Both the position numbers and the translations under genes were made by a program. 64,000 bases of DNA from Flavobacteriales bacterium. GTDB lineage: Bacteria; Bacteroidota; Bacteroidia; Flavobacteriales; UBA7312. The stretch covers positions 1 to 64,000 of the forward strand of contig JADHMQ010000005.1 of assembly GCA_016779935.1 (NCBI GenBank), written 5' to 3'. The first letter of the stretch is position 1, and each line of letters starts with the position of its first letter. This document shows positions 36,460-45,518 of the stretch, one piece after another. The notes under the pieces are model-generated. The model was given only the letters and a program-made list of their open reading frames with translations. It was not told where the DNA came from and searched no databases.

Positions 36460-37518
36460 TTATAATTTAGAAGTTTTGTTAAGCAAATAGAAATCTGCAA
36501 GAACCATAGCCGTCATTGCTTCAACTATTGGCACCGCTCTTGGCACAACACATGGGTCATGCCTTCCCTTTGCATCTAAAGTTATTTCTTTACCAGTATT
36601 ATTTATACTTTGTTGGCTTTGCATAATGGTTGACGCAGGTTTAAAAGCAACTCTAAAGTAAATGTCCATTCCATTACTTATTCCACCTTGAATACCTCCT
36701 GAGCGATTAGTTTTGGTAGTTCCATCTGTATTAAACAAGTCATTATGCTCACTACCTCTCATTTCTGAAGAGCAAAAACCACTCCCAAACTCTACTCCCT
36801 TAACTGCATTTATGGATAAGAGCGCATGACCAAGATTAGCATGAAGTTTATTGAAAATAGGTTCTCCAAGACCAATTCCAACGTTCTGAACAACACAACT
36901 TATAACGCCACCAACAGTATCTCCTTCAGACTTCATATTCTCAATTAGTTCTATCATTTTCTGAGCTGTTTCTTCATCAGGGCATCTAACATGATTATTT
37001 TCAATGTTAGAAAAATCAAGTTCACTGTAGTTTTTATCTATAAATACTGGACCAACTGAAGAAACGTAAGCATTTATTTTTACTTGAGAAAGTAAAAGCT
37101 TGGCTAATGCACCAGCAACTACCCAATTGGCAGTTTCTCTAGCCGAAGAACGCCCTCCTCCTCTGTAATCTCGTAAACCGTATTTACTAGAGTAGGTAAA
37201 ATCTGAATGAGAAGGCCTGTAAGAATCTTTTAGATGAGAATAATCTTTAGAATTTTGATTTGAATTGACGATACTAAAGCCAATTGACGTTCCAGTTGTT
37301 TTTCCTTCAAAAATACCAGAGTGAAAGTGGACAATATCACTTTCCTTTCGTTCAGTAGTAATGGCAGACTGACCTGGCTTTCTTCTATCTAGTTCTGACT
37401 GTATAAAATCAAAGTCTATAGATAAACCTGCAGGGCAACCGTCTAAAATCCCCCCAATGGAATCGCCATGCGATTCGCCAAAAGTTGTCAAACGAAATAA
37501 TCGTCCTATTGAATTCAT
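36460..37518 (-). CDS. aroC: Chorismate synthase AroC
   Basis: Converts EPSP to chorismate with reduced FMN, the last common aromatic step. 352 residues. The three family signatures are visible: [19 protein letters not shown] (13-31), [17 protein letters not shown] and [27 protein letters not shown] box six bases before the start suggests its own promoter, back-to-back with hutI. It begins the aroC-symporter-OmpA unit. Confidence 0.97.
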   Translation of the reverse strand: MNSIGRLFRLTTFGESHGDSIGGILDGCPAGLSIDFDFIQSELDRRKPGQSAITTERKESDIVHFHSGIFEGKTTGTSIGFSIVNSNQNSKDYSHLKDSYRPSHSDFTYSSKYGLRDYRGGGRSSARETANWVVAGALAKLLLSQVKINAYVSSVGPVFIDKNYSELDFSNIENNHVRCPDEETAQKMIELIENMKSEGDTVGGVISCVVQNVGIGLGEPIFNKLHANLGHALLSINAVKGVEFGSGFCSSEMRGSEHNDLFNTDGTTKTNRSGGIQGGISNGMDIYFRVAFKPASTIMQSQQSINNTGKEITLDAKGRHDPCVVPRAVPIVEAMTAMVLADFYLLNKTSKL

Positions 37519-37524
37519 ATTCTA

Positions 37525-37532
37525 CAAATATA
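37525..37532 (-). promoter_or_regulatory. Putative -7 box (TATATTTG, minus strand) six bases before aroC
   Basis: On the minus strand TATATTTG-TAGAAT-ATG. Perfect TAnnTTTG match with a gap of six bases to the start codon. Confidence 0.4.
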
Positions 37533-37560
37533 AGCAAATTACAAGCAGGCATAAATGGTC

Positions 37561-37568
37561 TATTTTTG
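37561..37568 (+). promoter_or_regulatory. Putative -7 box (TATTTTTG) for hutI-ftcD
   Basis: TATTTTTG lies 24 bases before the hutI ATG and 28 bases from the divergent aroC box. Confidence 0.4.
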
Positions 37569-37592
37569 TATTTTCGCTTGATATTTAAACAC

Positions 37593-38840
37593 ATGATAAC
37601 AGTCATTAAAAATATAAAAGAGATTGTTCAGGTTGAACATTCGATTAGAAAATGGGTCGCAGGCAAAGATATGGCTCAATTAGAAACTATAAAAAATGGT
37701 TACATTGAAATTAAGGATGGCATCATCTCTAATTTTGGAAGCATGGAAGATTGGACTGGCATTGATGACTGGAATAATACTGAGATAATAGATGCTAATG
37801 ATGGTATGGTTTTTCCCTCCTATTGTGACAGTCATTCCCACTTAGTATTTGCAGCGAATAGAGAAAACGAATGGGAACAACGCCTAAAAGGTGCCACTTA
37901 TGAAGAAATTGCTGCCAAAGGTGGTGGTATTTTAAACTCTGCAAAAAAACTTCAAAACACCTCTGAAGAAGATCTATTAGAAAGCGCCCTAAAACGTGCC
38001 AATGAAATCATGAAAATGGGTACAGGTGCTATAGAAATTAAAAGTGGATATGGGCTTACTGTAGATGCTGAACTGAAAATGCTAAGAGTCATCAGAAAAT
38101 TAAATGAATTAAGTCCGCTAACAATAAAAGCTACTTTTTTAGGTGCACACGCTATCCCGCAAGAGTTTAAGGATAGAAAATCAGATTATCTTAATCTAAT
38201 CATAAATGAAATGCTTCCTCGTGTAGCTGAGGAAAATTTAGCAGAGTACATTGATATATTCTGTGAAGAGGGGTATTTTTCAGTTGAGGACACTGAACGC
38301 TTGCTCTCAGAAGCAAAAAAATGGGGTTTAATTCCTAAAACCCATGTAAATCAGTTCACTATTTTAGGTGGTGTAGAAGCTAGTGTTAAGCACGACGCTT
38401 TGTCTGTAGACCATTTAGAAATAATGAACGACAACGACTTTAATGCTTTAAAAGGCAGCAAATGCATGCCTACTCTCCTACCCTCTTGCTCATTCTTTTT
38501 AGGTATCCCTTATGGTCCAGCACGAAAAATAATGGATGAAGGAATGCCTGTTGCTCTAGCTACAGACTACAATCCAGGTTCTAGTCCTAGTGGAAACATG
38601 AATTTTGTAGCTTCTTTAGGCTGTATTCGGATGGGAATGACTCCAGAAGAAGTAATCAACGCTACAACTATTAATACTGCTTACGCTATGGGGCTTAGCA
38701 AAGAATTAGGAAGCATCGCCATTGGCAAAAAAGCAAATCTATTTATTACCAAACCAATAAGCTCATATGTTTTTATACCTTATTCTTTTGGGCATCAGCA
38801 TATTGATAAAATAATGATTAACGGACAACTACAATCCTAA
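37593..38840 (+). CDS. hutI: Imidazolonepropionase HutI
   Basis: Hydrolyses imidazolonepropionate to N-formimino-glutamate, the third step of histidine degradation. 415 residues from ATG 37593; an upstream in-frame start at 37485 would run through the aroC start region and is unlikely. An amidohydrolase with metal ligands in DSHSHLVFAANRENEW (HSH at 81-83), the conserved GGGILNSAKK, IKSGYGL, HAIPQEF, KTHVNQF, SVDHLE and ATDYNPGSSPS. It is followed after four bases by ftcD, the next enzyme of the pathway. Confidence 0.95.
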   Translation: MITVIKNIKEIVQVEHSIRKWVAGKDMAQLETIKNGYIEIKDGIISNFGSMEDWTGIDDWNNTEIIDANDGMVFPSYCDSHSHLVFAANRENEWEQRLKGATYEEIAAKGGGILNSAKKLQNTSEEDLLESALKRANEIMKMGTGAIEIKSGYGLTVDAELKMLRVIRKLNELSPLTIKATFLGAHAIPQEFKDRKSDYLNLIINEMLPRVAEENLAEYIDIFCEEGYFSVEDTERLLSEAKKWGLIPKTHVNQFTILGGVEASVKHDALSVDHLEIMNDNDFNALKGSKCMPTLLPSCSFFLGIPYGPARKIMDEGMPVALATDYNPGSSPSGNMNFVASLGCIRMGMTPEEVINATTINTAYAMGLSKELGSIAIGKKANLFITKPISSYVFIPYSFGHQHIDKIMINGQLQS

Positions 38841-38844
38841 CACA

Positions 38845-40536
38845 ATGAAAAGACAACTTATCGAATGTGTTCCTAATATTTCTGAAGGAAGAGACACAAA
38901 AAAAATAAATGAAATTGCTTCTATTGTTGAAACAATAGATGGTGTAAAACTACTGAATGTAGATCCTGGAAAAGCTACTAATAGAACTGTCATCACTTTT
39001 GTTGGTGAACCTCAACAAGTCATCGACGCTGCATTCTTACTCATACAAAAAGCTCAATCTTTAATTGACATGAGCAAGCACAGTGGAGAACATCCTAGGA
39101 TGGGGGCTACAGACGTTTGTCCACTTGTGCCAATAGCTAATATCTCTATGGAAGACACGGCCAAATGGGCACACACACTTGGCGAACGTGTTGGCAATGA
39201 GCTTAATATTCCTGTTTACTGCTATGAAAATGCAGCAAATGAAGAGAAAAGAAGAAATTTAGCAAACTGTCGCTCTGGAGAATACGAGGGCTTAAAACAA
39301 AAGCTTGTTGATACTAACTGGAAACCTGACTTTGGACCGGCTGAATTTAACGATTCAGTGGCTCGTTCTGGAGCAACTGCTATATCAGCCAGGGATTTTT
39401 TAGTCGCTTATAACATTAACCTTAATACCACTTCTACCAGAAGAGCAAACGCTATTGCTTTCGATATACGTGAAGCTGGACGGTTTTTAAGAGAAAATAA
39501 TAATCCAGGCGGAAAATTACTAAAAGACGAAAATGGTGAACCCATCAGACAGCCAGGTTTATTCAAACACGTCAAAGGTATTGGTTGGTTTATTGAAGAA
39601 TATGGAGTAGCACAAATCTCATACAACCTCACTAATATTAATGTATCACCTCTTCACATGGTTTTTGATAAAACTTGTGAACGCTCACAAGCTAGAGGTT
39701 TAAGAGTTACTGGCTCTGAATTAGTTGGTTTAGTACCGAAAAAGGTATTAATAGATGCCGGAGTGCATTTTCTAAAAAAACAACAACGTTCTATAGGTAT
39801 TTCTGAAAAAGAAATCATGAAGATTGCAGTAAAATCACTTGGTCTTGATGAATTATCTCCATTCATATTAGAAGAAAGAGTAATCGAATATATGCTAGAG
39901 GGCACCACTAAGCAATTGGTTGACATGAACTTAGTAGATTTTGCTAACGAAACATCAAGTGAAAGCCCTGCTCCTGGCGGTGGTTCTATCTCTGCCTATT
40001 GCGGCGCTATGGGTGCTGCACTAGGTACAATGGTAGCTAATTTATCAGCACACAAAAGAGGTTGGGATGATAGATGGGAAGAGTTTTCAGATTGGGCTGA
40101 AAAAGGAATTGCATACCAAAATGAGTTGCTAAGATTAGTAGACGAAGACACCAATGCATTCAATAAAATTATGGAAGCCTTTAGACTTCCAAAAGATAGT
40201 GTTGAAGAAAAAGCATTACGCCAAAAAGCCATCCAAGATGCTACAAAGTTTGCTATACTCACACCATTTAAAGTAATGGAAACAGCTTATGATTCTATGC
40301 AGGTTATGAAGGCTATGGCAGACATTGGAAACCCAAATTCTGTTACAGATGCTGCAGTTGGTGCTTTATGTGCTAGAACGGCTGTTAGAGGAGCATTTCT
40401 GAATGTAAAAATCAATTGTGGCGACTGTGAGGACAAGCTATTTGTAAACGACATTATTGAGAAAGGACAAGCTATTATTGATAAAGCAACAGCATTAGAA
40501 AACGACATAATGAAAATGACAGAGGGTAAAATCTAG
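38845..40536 (+). CDS. ftcD: Bifunctional glutamate formimidoyltransferase / formimidoyltetrahydrofolate cyclodeaminase
   Basis: 563 residues. The N-terminal transferase half (about 1-320; IECVPNISEGRD, HSGEHPRMGATDVCPLVPI, PGLFKHVKGIGW) moves the formimino group from formiminoglutamate to tetrahydrofolate. The C-terminal cyclodeaminase half (about 345-555; FANETSSESPAPGGGSISAYC written here in part as ESPAPGGGSISAY) releases ammonia to form methenyl-THF. The fused form is typical of animals and of Bacteroidota. It ends in CTAG, which also supplies the stop of the convergent comEC gene. Transcribed with hutI. Confidence 0.94.
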   Translation: MKRQLIECVPNISEGRDTKKINEIASIVETIDGVKLLNVDPGKATNRTVITFVGEPQQVIDAAFLLIQKAQSLIDMSKHSGEHPRMGATDVCPLVPIANISMEDTAKWAHTLGERVGNELNIPVYCYENAANEEKRRNLANCRSGEYEGLKQKLVDTNWKPDFGPAEFNDSVARSGATAISARDFLVAYNINLNTTSTRRANAIAFDIREAGRFLRENNNPGGKLLKDENGEPIRQPGLFKHVKGIGWFIEEYGVAQISYNLTNINVSPLHMVFDKTCERSQARGLRVTGSELVGLVPKKVLIDAGVHFLKKQQRSIGISEKEIMKIAVKSLGLDELSPFILEERVIEYMLEGTTKQLVDMNLVDFANETSSESPAPGGGSISAYCGAMGAALGTMVANLSAHKRGWDDRWEEFSDWAEKGIAYQNELLRLVDEDTNAFNKIMEAFRLPKDSVEEKALRQKAIQDATKFAILTPFKVMETAYDSMQVMKAMADIGNPNSVTDAAVGALCARTAVRGAFLNVKINCGDCEDKLFVNDIIEKGQAIIDKATALENDIMKMTEGKI

Positions 40537-42602
40537 TTCATCAAATTTACCACCAAAGCACCATCTGTTTTAAGATTGTGGTACCTCAATTGAAGCGCAT
40601 TACATTCATCTTCTATTTTACGTGCTACATAATATGGCAATCTAGAGTCAATGATAATAGTTTTTGGCTGATAAGCCTCTAAAATATTAGTAACAGGAAA
40701 GTCAACAGACAAGATACAGTAGTCTAATTTTATTGGATTATCTATAGACTTCAATTCAAAATTATGGTCAACTATTAGTAGTTTTTGGTTTGCTAGTTGA
40801 ATGTGCGACTGTTCTTTCCAAACATATTGACTTTGAATATTAGAGTCTAAATCTACAAGCTCTCTCTCATTTAGCTTAAGGAATGCCCAATGATTATGTA
40901 AATTAAATTTTTGACTTTTTTGATTGTTAATTAATTCACTATTTGCCAAGAAAAGAGCTTTGTCTTTTTCTACAAGACCAAACACAGTATGCTTATTGAC
41001 AGAGTAAAATACTAATTGCGACCTATTCTCTCGATTTTTTTGTCCATTCCAATGAGAAAATTGCATAAGAACAATACACAGTAGTGATAATATTAAATAT
41101 TTTGAACTTTTTAAATAAATAAATAACAAGCAAAAGCCAATTGCAACATAAAAAATTACAACCTCATAAGCCTGCAAAAATAAAAATGAAGATATTGTTT
41201 GGGGTAATTCTTGTATACCCTCTAAAATAACAAATAAAATATTCAGAAAATATTTTAGAATAAGTAAAACTGGCTCACTTACAAAGGCATAATCAAACAT
41301 CAATAGATAGAAAAGACCAAAATATATAATAAGTGGTATTAGAGGAATAACTAAAATATTTGCCAATAAAAAGTAATTAGGAAATTGATGAAAATAATAT
41401 ATCCCTAAAGGAAAAGTTGCAATTTGGGCTGCCAGAGAAACACAAATCAATTGCCAAAGTGCATCAATCCATTTTGATTTAAAAAGTAAAAGAGGGTAAA
41501 TTTTAGGATAAATAGACACAATTCCCAAAACAGCTAAATACGATAATTGAAAGCCTACTTCAAAAATCATGGAAGGTTCTATAATAAGCAACAAAAATGC
41601 CGAAGCCGCTAGAGTATTGTAAATATTTGTTCGCCTTTGCATGACATCTGCTATTGCAATAAAACTAAACATGGTTGCTGCTCGCATTACGGATGGACTT
41701 AAAGAAGTAATAAAAGCATAGGACCAAAGGCAAAACAACAGAATTAACACTTTTAGTAATTTTAAAATCTGTTTTTTATTCATAAACATCAATAACTTGT
41801 TTATCAAAAGAAAAATAATCCCCACATGAAGCCCTGAAACAGCTAAAACATGAATTACACCCGATTCACTAAATGTTTGCTTTAACTCTTGACTCATTTC
41901 TGATTTATCTCCCAAAAGTAAAGCTGTACATACCGACAATTGATTGCTATTCAATTCACTTTGAGATAATATAGCTACGAGTTTATTACGAATATTATTT
42001 ACACACTTAATAATCTTATTACCCCACGCACCATTTAGTAGATTAAAGTCAGTTGAAGAAATATAAACTTGATGAGTAACATTTCTGACATTAAGATGTT
42101 TTTTATAATTGAATTGCTGAGGATTTAAGGGCAACTGAATCTCATTAGGCTTTGATGATATTAATATCCTATCCCCATATTTCAAAGAGTCTATACTTTT
42201 TTCTAAGTAAATTAATAAAACACCTTTTGTAGGCTTATTATCAACTGAAATAACTTTTGATAAAACTTTAAAGCTATTTTCTTTTTCAATAGGCTCCTCA
42301 ATACACTCAACCAATAGTATACTATCATCATTTAAAAAATGAGCAAAGTAAGAATCTTCATTTTTATCCAAAGAATATTGCACTATACACAGTCCAAACA
42401 CAACTAATAAACATGAGGAGATAATTCCAAAAAGCCAACGTAAACTGAAACTTTTAACGAAAGAATGAACAATCATTAAAAGCACTAACAAAAAAGGAAT
42501 GAGAAGATAAGTCCACTGAGTGTACAGAGAGTATGAAAAAATAATCCCAAAAATAAAGGGTATTACAAGGCGGAATAAAGGAAGTGAATTCCAAAAATGC
42601 AT
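40533..42602 (-). CDS. ComEC/Rec2-type DNA uptake channel protein
   Basis: 689 residues of membrane protein. An N-terminal DUF4131-like region with two or three helices and an OB-like beta domain (about 95-190) is followed by the Competence domain (about 215-500) with LLLGDKSEMSQELKQTFSESG written in parts (LLLGDKSEMS, GVIHVLAVSGLHVGII) and SPSVMRAATMFSF. In competent bacteria ComEC passes single-stranded DNA across the inner membrane. The last ~180 residues correspond in position to the metallo-beta-lactamase domain but lack HxHxDH. Whether this species is naturally competent is unknown. Stop overlaps ftcD by four bases. Confidence 0.88.
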   Translation of the reverse strand: MHFWNSLPLFRLVIPFIFGIIFSYSLYTQWTYLLIPFLLVLLMIVHSFVKSFSLRWLFGIISSCLLVVFGLCIVQYSLDKNEDSYFAHFLNDDSILLVECIEEPIEKENSFKVLSKVISVDNKPTKGVLLIYLEKSIDSLKYGDRILISSKPNEIQLPLNPQQFNYKKHLNVRNVTHQVYISSTDFNLLNGAWGNKIIKCVNNIRNKLVAILSQSELNSNQLSVCTALLLGDKSEMSQELKQTFSESGVIHVLAVSGLHVGIIFLLINKLLMFMNKKQILKLLKVLILLFCLWSYAFITSLSPSVMRAATMFSFIAIADVMQRRTNIYNTLAASAFLLLIIEPSMIFEVGFQLSYLAVLGIVSIYPKIYPLLLFKSKWIDALWQLICVSLAAQIATFPLGIYYFHQFPNYFLLANILVIPLIPLIIYFGLFYLLMFDYAFVSEPVLLILKYFLNILFVILEGIQELPQTISSFLFLQAYEVVIFYVAIGFCLLFIYLKSSKYLILSLLCIVLMQFSHWNGQKNRENRSQLVFYSVNKHTVFGLVEKDKALFLANSELINNQKSQKFNLHNHWAFLKLNERELVDLDSNIQSQYVWKEQSHIQLANQKLLIVDHNFELKSIDNPIKLDYCILSVDFPVTNILEAYQPKTIIIDSRLPYYVARKIEDECNALQLRYHNLKTDGALVVNLMN

Positions 42603-42633
42603 GGCTTTTATTTAAAGCCACAAAATACTAAAA

Positions 42634-43716
42634 CTAAACTAGACTTATAGCTTTAGCTGAGCGTTTTGATGCCCCTTCGCTTCCAAGATTATCAATAATT
42701 TCGTTATAGTCATCAATGATTTTTAAAGTGTTCTTTTTATCTAAAAGAAATTGTAATTCTTTTACTAAATTTTCAGTATTAAAATCGTCTTGAATTAGTT
42801 CTTTAACGACCGCTTTGTTAGCTATTAAATTGACTAATGAAATAAATTTTACTTTCACCAAAAGCTTACCGAAGAAATAGGAAAAAGCAGATGTTTTATA
42901 GCATACTACTTGAGGTACTTTGAGTATAGCAGCCTCTAGTGTGGCTGTGCCAGACGTAACTATAGCAACCTTTGACTCCTTCAATAGAGCATGAGTTTGA
43001 TTGGAAAGAATTGGGATATAAGAATCACCCGTAATTTTTCTGTAAAACTCTACTGAGATAGAGGGGGCACCAGCAATAATAAATTGATAATTTTCAAAGG
43101 ACTCTACCACTTTCATCATGATTGGAAGTGAGGCGCCAATTTCTTGTTTTCTACTACCTGGTAAAAGTGCTATGATGGGTTTATCTGACTCCACACTCCT
43201 ACTGTCAACATCCTTGAAAGCATCTAAAAGAGGATGCCCTACAAAGGTGGAGTCAATATTGTGTTTAGCGAAAAACGCTTGTTCAAAAGGCAAAATGGGC
43301 AATAGCAAATCTACATCACGTTTTAGCTTTTTGACACGTGATTCTTTCCACGCCCATACCTGTGGCGTAATGTAGTAAACCACTTTAATTCCGTACTGTT
43401 TTGCAAAGCTAGCCATCCTCATATTAAAACCGGGGTAATCTACAAGGACTAATACATTAGTATTAAATTCAAGCAACTCTTTTTTAGCTTGTTTGAAATT
43501 TCTTCTAATAGCTGATAGATTTTTAATGACCTCCCAAAACCCCATAAAAGCCATTTCATTATAATGCTTAGTAAGCTCTAATCCTTGCTTTTGCATGCGT
43601 TCCCCACCAAAACCTTTAAAAGATGCTTTCTCATCAAGCTTTACAAGTTCTTTAATGAGGTTTGAAGCATGCAAATCTCCTGATGCCTCTCCAACTATGA
43701 AGTAATAGTTTGTCAA
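42634..43716 (-). CDS. lpxB: Lipid-A-disaccharide synthase LpxB
   Basis: Glycosyltransferase family 19, 360 residues; joins UDP-diacylglucosamine and lipid X to make the lipid A disaccharide at the inner membrane. Motifs: VGEASGDLHASNLI at the N-terminus, GFGGERMQKQGLEL, VDYPGFNMRMA, YYITPQVWAWKESRVK, LPGSRKQEI and VTSGTATLEAA. It overlaps the small membrane protein upstream by four bases in a surE-orf-lpxB unit common in Bacteroidota. Confidence 0.95.
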   Translation of the reverse strand: MTNYYFIVGEASGDLHASNLIKELVKLDEKASFKGFGGERMQKQGLELTKHYNEMAFMGFWEVIKNLSAIRRNFKQAKKELLEFNTNVLVLVDYPGFNMRMASFAKQYGIKVVYYITPQVWAWKESRVKKLKRDVDLLLPILPFEQAFFAKHNIDSTFVGHPLLDAFKDVDSRSVESDKPIIALLPGSRKQEIGASLPIMMKVVESFENYQFIIAGAPSISVEFYRKITGDSYIPILSNQTHALLKESKVAIVTSGTATLEAAILKVPQVVCYKTSAFSYFFGKLLVKVKFISLVNLIANKAVVKELIQDDFNTENLVKELQFLLDKKNTLKIIDDYNEIIDNLGSEGASKRSAKAISLV

Positions 43717-44000
43717 AACAATAATTTATTGATTAAAATGAATAGCGCTAAAACTATTGTAGTCATCAAAATTCCTTGAGCAGGCTTCTCTCGATTTGCC
43801 CTTATAAAAATTAAAAATGGAATGAGATTTAGAAAGGTACAAAGACTCAACACATGAATATGTATGTCCAAAGCCTTTAACTGATAATACAAGGCAAACA
43901 TATCGCCATCCATTTTAATATTTGAATATACAACGAATGCCAAAGTTGGTATAATCAACCCCAATACACTCCCTTTCCAAAATAAGGATTCTCTAATCAT
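43713..44000 (-). CDS. Small three-helix membrane protein between surE and lpxB
   Basis: 95 residues from the ATG at 44000, which overlaps the surE stop as ATGA; an ATG at 44009 would add three residues. Three membrane helices at about 8-25, 45-65 and 75-93. No named family recognised. The same small protein often occupies this position in related genomes from memory, which suggests a link with lipid A or envelope biogenesis, but this is context only. Confidence 0.7.
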   Translation of the reverse strand: MIRESLFWKGSVLGLIIPTLAFVVYSNIKMDGDMFALYYQLKALDIHIHVLSLCTFLNLIPFLIFIRANREKPAQGILMTTIVLALFILINKLLF

Positions 44001-44767
44001 AACTCCCATTTTTTTAAGAACGGTATGGTCTCATGTGCTGTAATGTCAAACTTTACCGGCACTACTGACACATACCCATTTGCTAACGCCCATTCATCCG
44101 TATCATTTCCTTTATCGAAGTTTTGAAAGGAACCCGTAAGCCAATAGTATGTCCTTCCCGTTGGGTCTTTTCTCTCATCAAAATCTTCTACCCAATTTGC
44201 ATCTGCTTGTCTACAAATTTTATACCCATTAATTTCATTGTAAGGTAGCTTTGGAATATTTACATTCAAACAACTACCCTTAGGCAGACCTTTCTTAAGC
44301 ACCTTATTCACAATAGATTTCACCACTTCTTTAGAAGCTGAAAAATCTGCATCATGCGAATAATCTAAAAGTGAAAAGCCTACTGACGGAATACCTTCTA
44401 AAGCCCCCTCAACAGCTGCCGACATTGTACCAGAGTATATTACATTAATAGATGAATTCGAACCGTGATTAATTCCAGAAACACACAAATCGGGCTTCCT
44501 ATCCAATATTGTACTTACAGCTAATTTAACACAATCAACAGGTGTGCCAGAACACGCATACTCAGTTTGTGGTCCATCATCAATATGAATTTGATCACAC
44601 CTCAAAGTAGAGTTTAGCGTTATTGCATGTCCCATTCCAGACTGCGGACCATCAGGAGCCACTACAACCACTTCACCTATTTCTCTCACCACCTCAATCA
44701 GTGCGCGTATTCCTGGAGCTGAAATACCATCATCATTTGAAACTAATATTAAGGGTTTATTCATCAT
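43997..44767 (-). CDS. surE: 5'/3'-nucleotidase SurE
   Basis: Metal-dependent phosphatase acting on nucleoside monophosphates, cytoplasmic. About 257 residues from ATG 44767 (MMNKPLILVSNDDG); an upstream start at 44794 is less likely because it would overlap the -7 box. The metal site SNDDGISAPG, PDGPQSGMGHAIT, GTPVDCVKLA, SGINHGSNSS and YSGTMSAAVEG are all typical. First gene of the surE-orf-lpxB unit, divergent from the DUF4442 gene. Confidence 0.94.
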   Translation of the reverse strand: MMNKPLILVSNDDGISAPGIRALIEVVREIGEVVVVAPDGPQSGMGHAITLNSTLRCDQIHIDDGPQTEYACSGTPVDCVKLAVSTILDRKPDLCVSGINHGSNSSINVIYSGTMSAAVEGALEGIPSVGFSLLDYSHDADFSASKEVVKSIVNKVLKKGLPKGSCLNVNIPKLPYNEINGYKICRQADANWVEDFDERKDPTGRTYYWLTGSFQNFDKGNDTDEWALANGYVSVVPVKFDITAHETIPFLKKWEL

Positions 44768-44782
44768 TTGCAGTTTATAACA

Positions 44783-44790
44783 CAAAATTA
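44783..44790 (-). promoter_or_regulatory. Putative -7 box (TAATTTTG, minus strand) for surE
   Basis: TAATTTTG on the minus strand, 15 bases before the surE start at 44767. Confidence 0.35.
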
Positions 44791-44812
44791 CCAAAAGAAT
44801 CTTAAGAACATC

Positions 44813-44820
44813 TATTTTTG
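44813..44820 (+). promoter_or_regulatory. Putative -7 box (TATTTTTG) seven bases before the DUF4442 gene
   Basis: TATTTTTG-CACTACT-ATG: perfect TAnnTTTG match with a seven-base gap to the start codon. Confidence 0.4.
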
Positions 44821-44827
44821 CACTACT

Positions 44828-45331
44828 ATGTCAAATGTAAGGATACCGAGAAGGAGATACAGTTCAAAAATGTTGAAAAGGGCAATGAATTTATTTCCGC
44901 CCCTATTAGTAAACAGAATAAAAATAGCCGAAGCCGATGAGGAATTTAAAAACCTAAGAGTTACTGTAAAATACTCATGGCTCAATAAAAATATTCAGAA
45001 ATCAATTTTTGGAGGGAGTATATTCAGCGCAATAGACCCATTTTATGCCGTCATGTATTGGCAAATATTCAACTCTAAAAATATACCGATGCTAATTTGG
45101 ATAAAAAAAGCTGAGATAGATTATATTAAAACAGCTACATCAAATTTACATATGGATTTTAAACTAAGCGAAAATGACATCGAAAATGCTATTACTGCAT
45201 TAAAAGAAAATGAAAAACATGAAGTATGGCATACTATTAAAGTGTTTAACATACACAATGAATTATGTGCCGAATCTAGAGTACTAGTATACATCCGCAA
45301 TAAATATGATCACCCTTTAAATAATTTATAA
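44828..45331 (+). CDS. DUF4442 hotdog-fold protein (thioesterase-like)
   Basis: 167 residues from ATG 44828; a start further upstream would run over the promoter box and the surE leader. NLFPPLLVNRIKIAEADEEF at the N-terminus and GGSIFSAIDPFYAVMYWQIF in the middle match DUF4442, a family with the hotdog fold of acyl-CoA thioesterases. A catalytic Asp lies at the expected place in AIDPFY. Substrate unknown; cytoplasmic. Monocistronic. Confidence 0.8.
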   Translation: MSNVRIPRRRYSSKMLKRAMNLFPPLLVNRIKIAEADEEFKNLRVTVKYSWLNKNIQKSIFGGSIFSAIDPFYAVMYWQIFNSKNIPMLIWIKKAEIDYIKTATSNLHMDFKLSENDIENAITALKENEKHEVWHTIKVFNIHNELCAESRVLVYIRNKYDHPLNNL

Positions 45332-45371
45332 TTTTTTTTCGATTTTAAGTAAACAGAAATAAAAGTTTATA

Positions 45372-45379
45372 TATCTTTG
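45372..45379 (+). promoter_or_regulatory. Putative -7 box (TATCTTTG) of the small RNA
   Basis: TATCTTTG lies 41 bases after the DUF4442 stop and starts a short terminated unit with no reading frame. No -33 TTG was found at the usual spacing. Confidence 0.5.
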
Positions 45380-45383
45380 TTGT

Positions 45384-45464
45384 TCCCATTAGGGAGAGGG
45401 AAGTAAGTTTTTTCATGGCTTTAAGGGGCTGCCCGAGTAGAAATACTCGGGTAGCTTTTTTTTT
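45384..45464 (+). ncRNA. Putative small non-coding RNA of about 80 nucleotides
   Basis: Between a -7 box and a very strong terminator lies a compact segment with no plausible gene. It begins near GTTCCCATTAGGGAGAGG, where TCCC-ATTA-GGGA can form a small hairpin, continues through an unpaired T-rich middle (AAGTTTTTTCATGG) and ends with a 12-pair GAAA-capped hairpin and T9. The GC content of the two ends is much higher than the surroundings, as is typical of structured RNA in AT-rich genomes. Size and context would suit a 6S-like or other abundant regulatory RNA of Flavobacteria, but I cannot assign a family. It could alternatively be a premature-terminated leader of the DUF2147 gene, whose start lies 55 bases further on. 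Confidence 0.55.
45428..45464 (+). terminator. Strong intrinsic terminator with GAAA tetraloop
   Basis: GCTGCCCGAGTA-GAAA-TACTCGGGTAGC forms 12 consecutive pairs (one G-T) capped by a GNRA tetraloop and is followed by nine T. It is the most stable hairpin noticed in the window. Confidence 0.9.
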
Positions 45465-45518
45465 ATACCCTTGATTCCTCAAATAAAAATCTTAACTTGC
45501 CTGAAAAACAAGTACATT

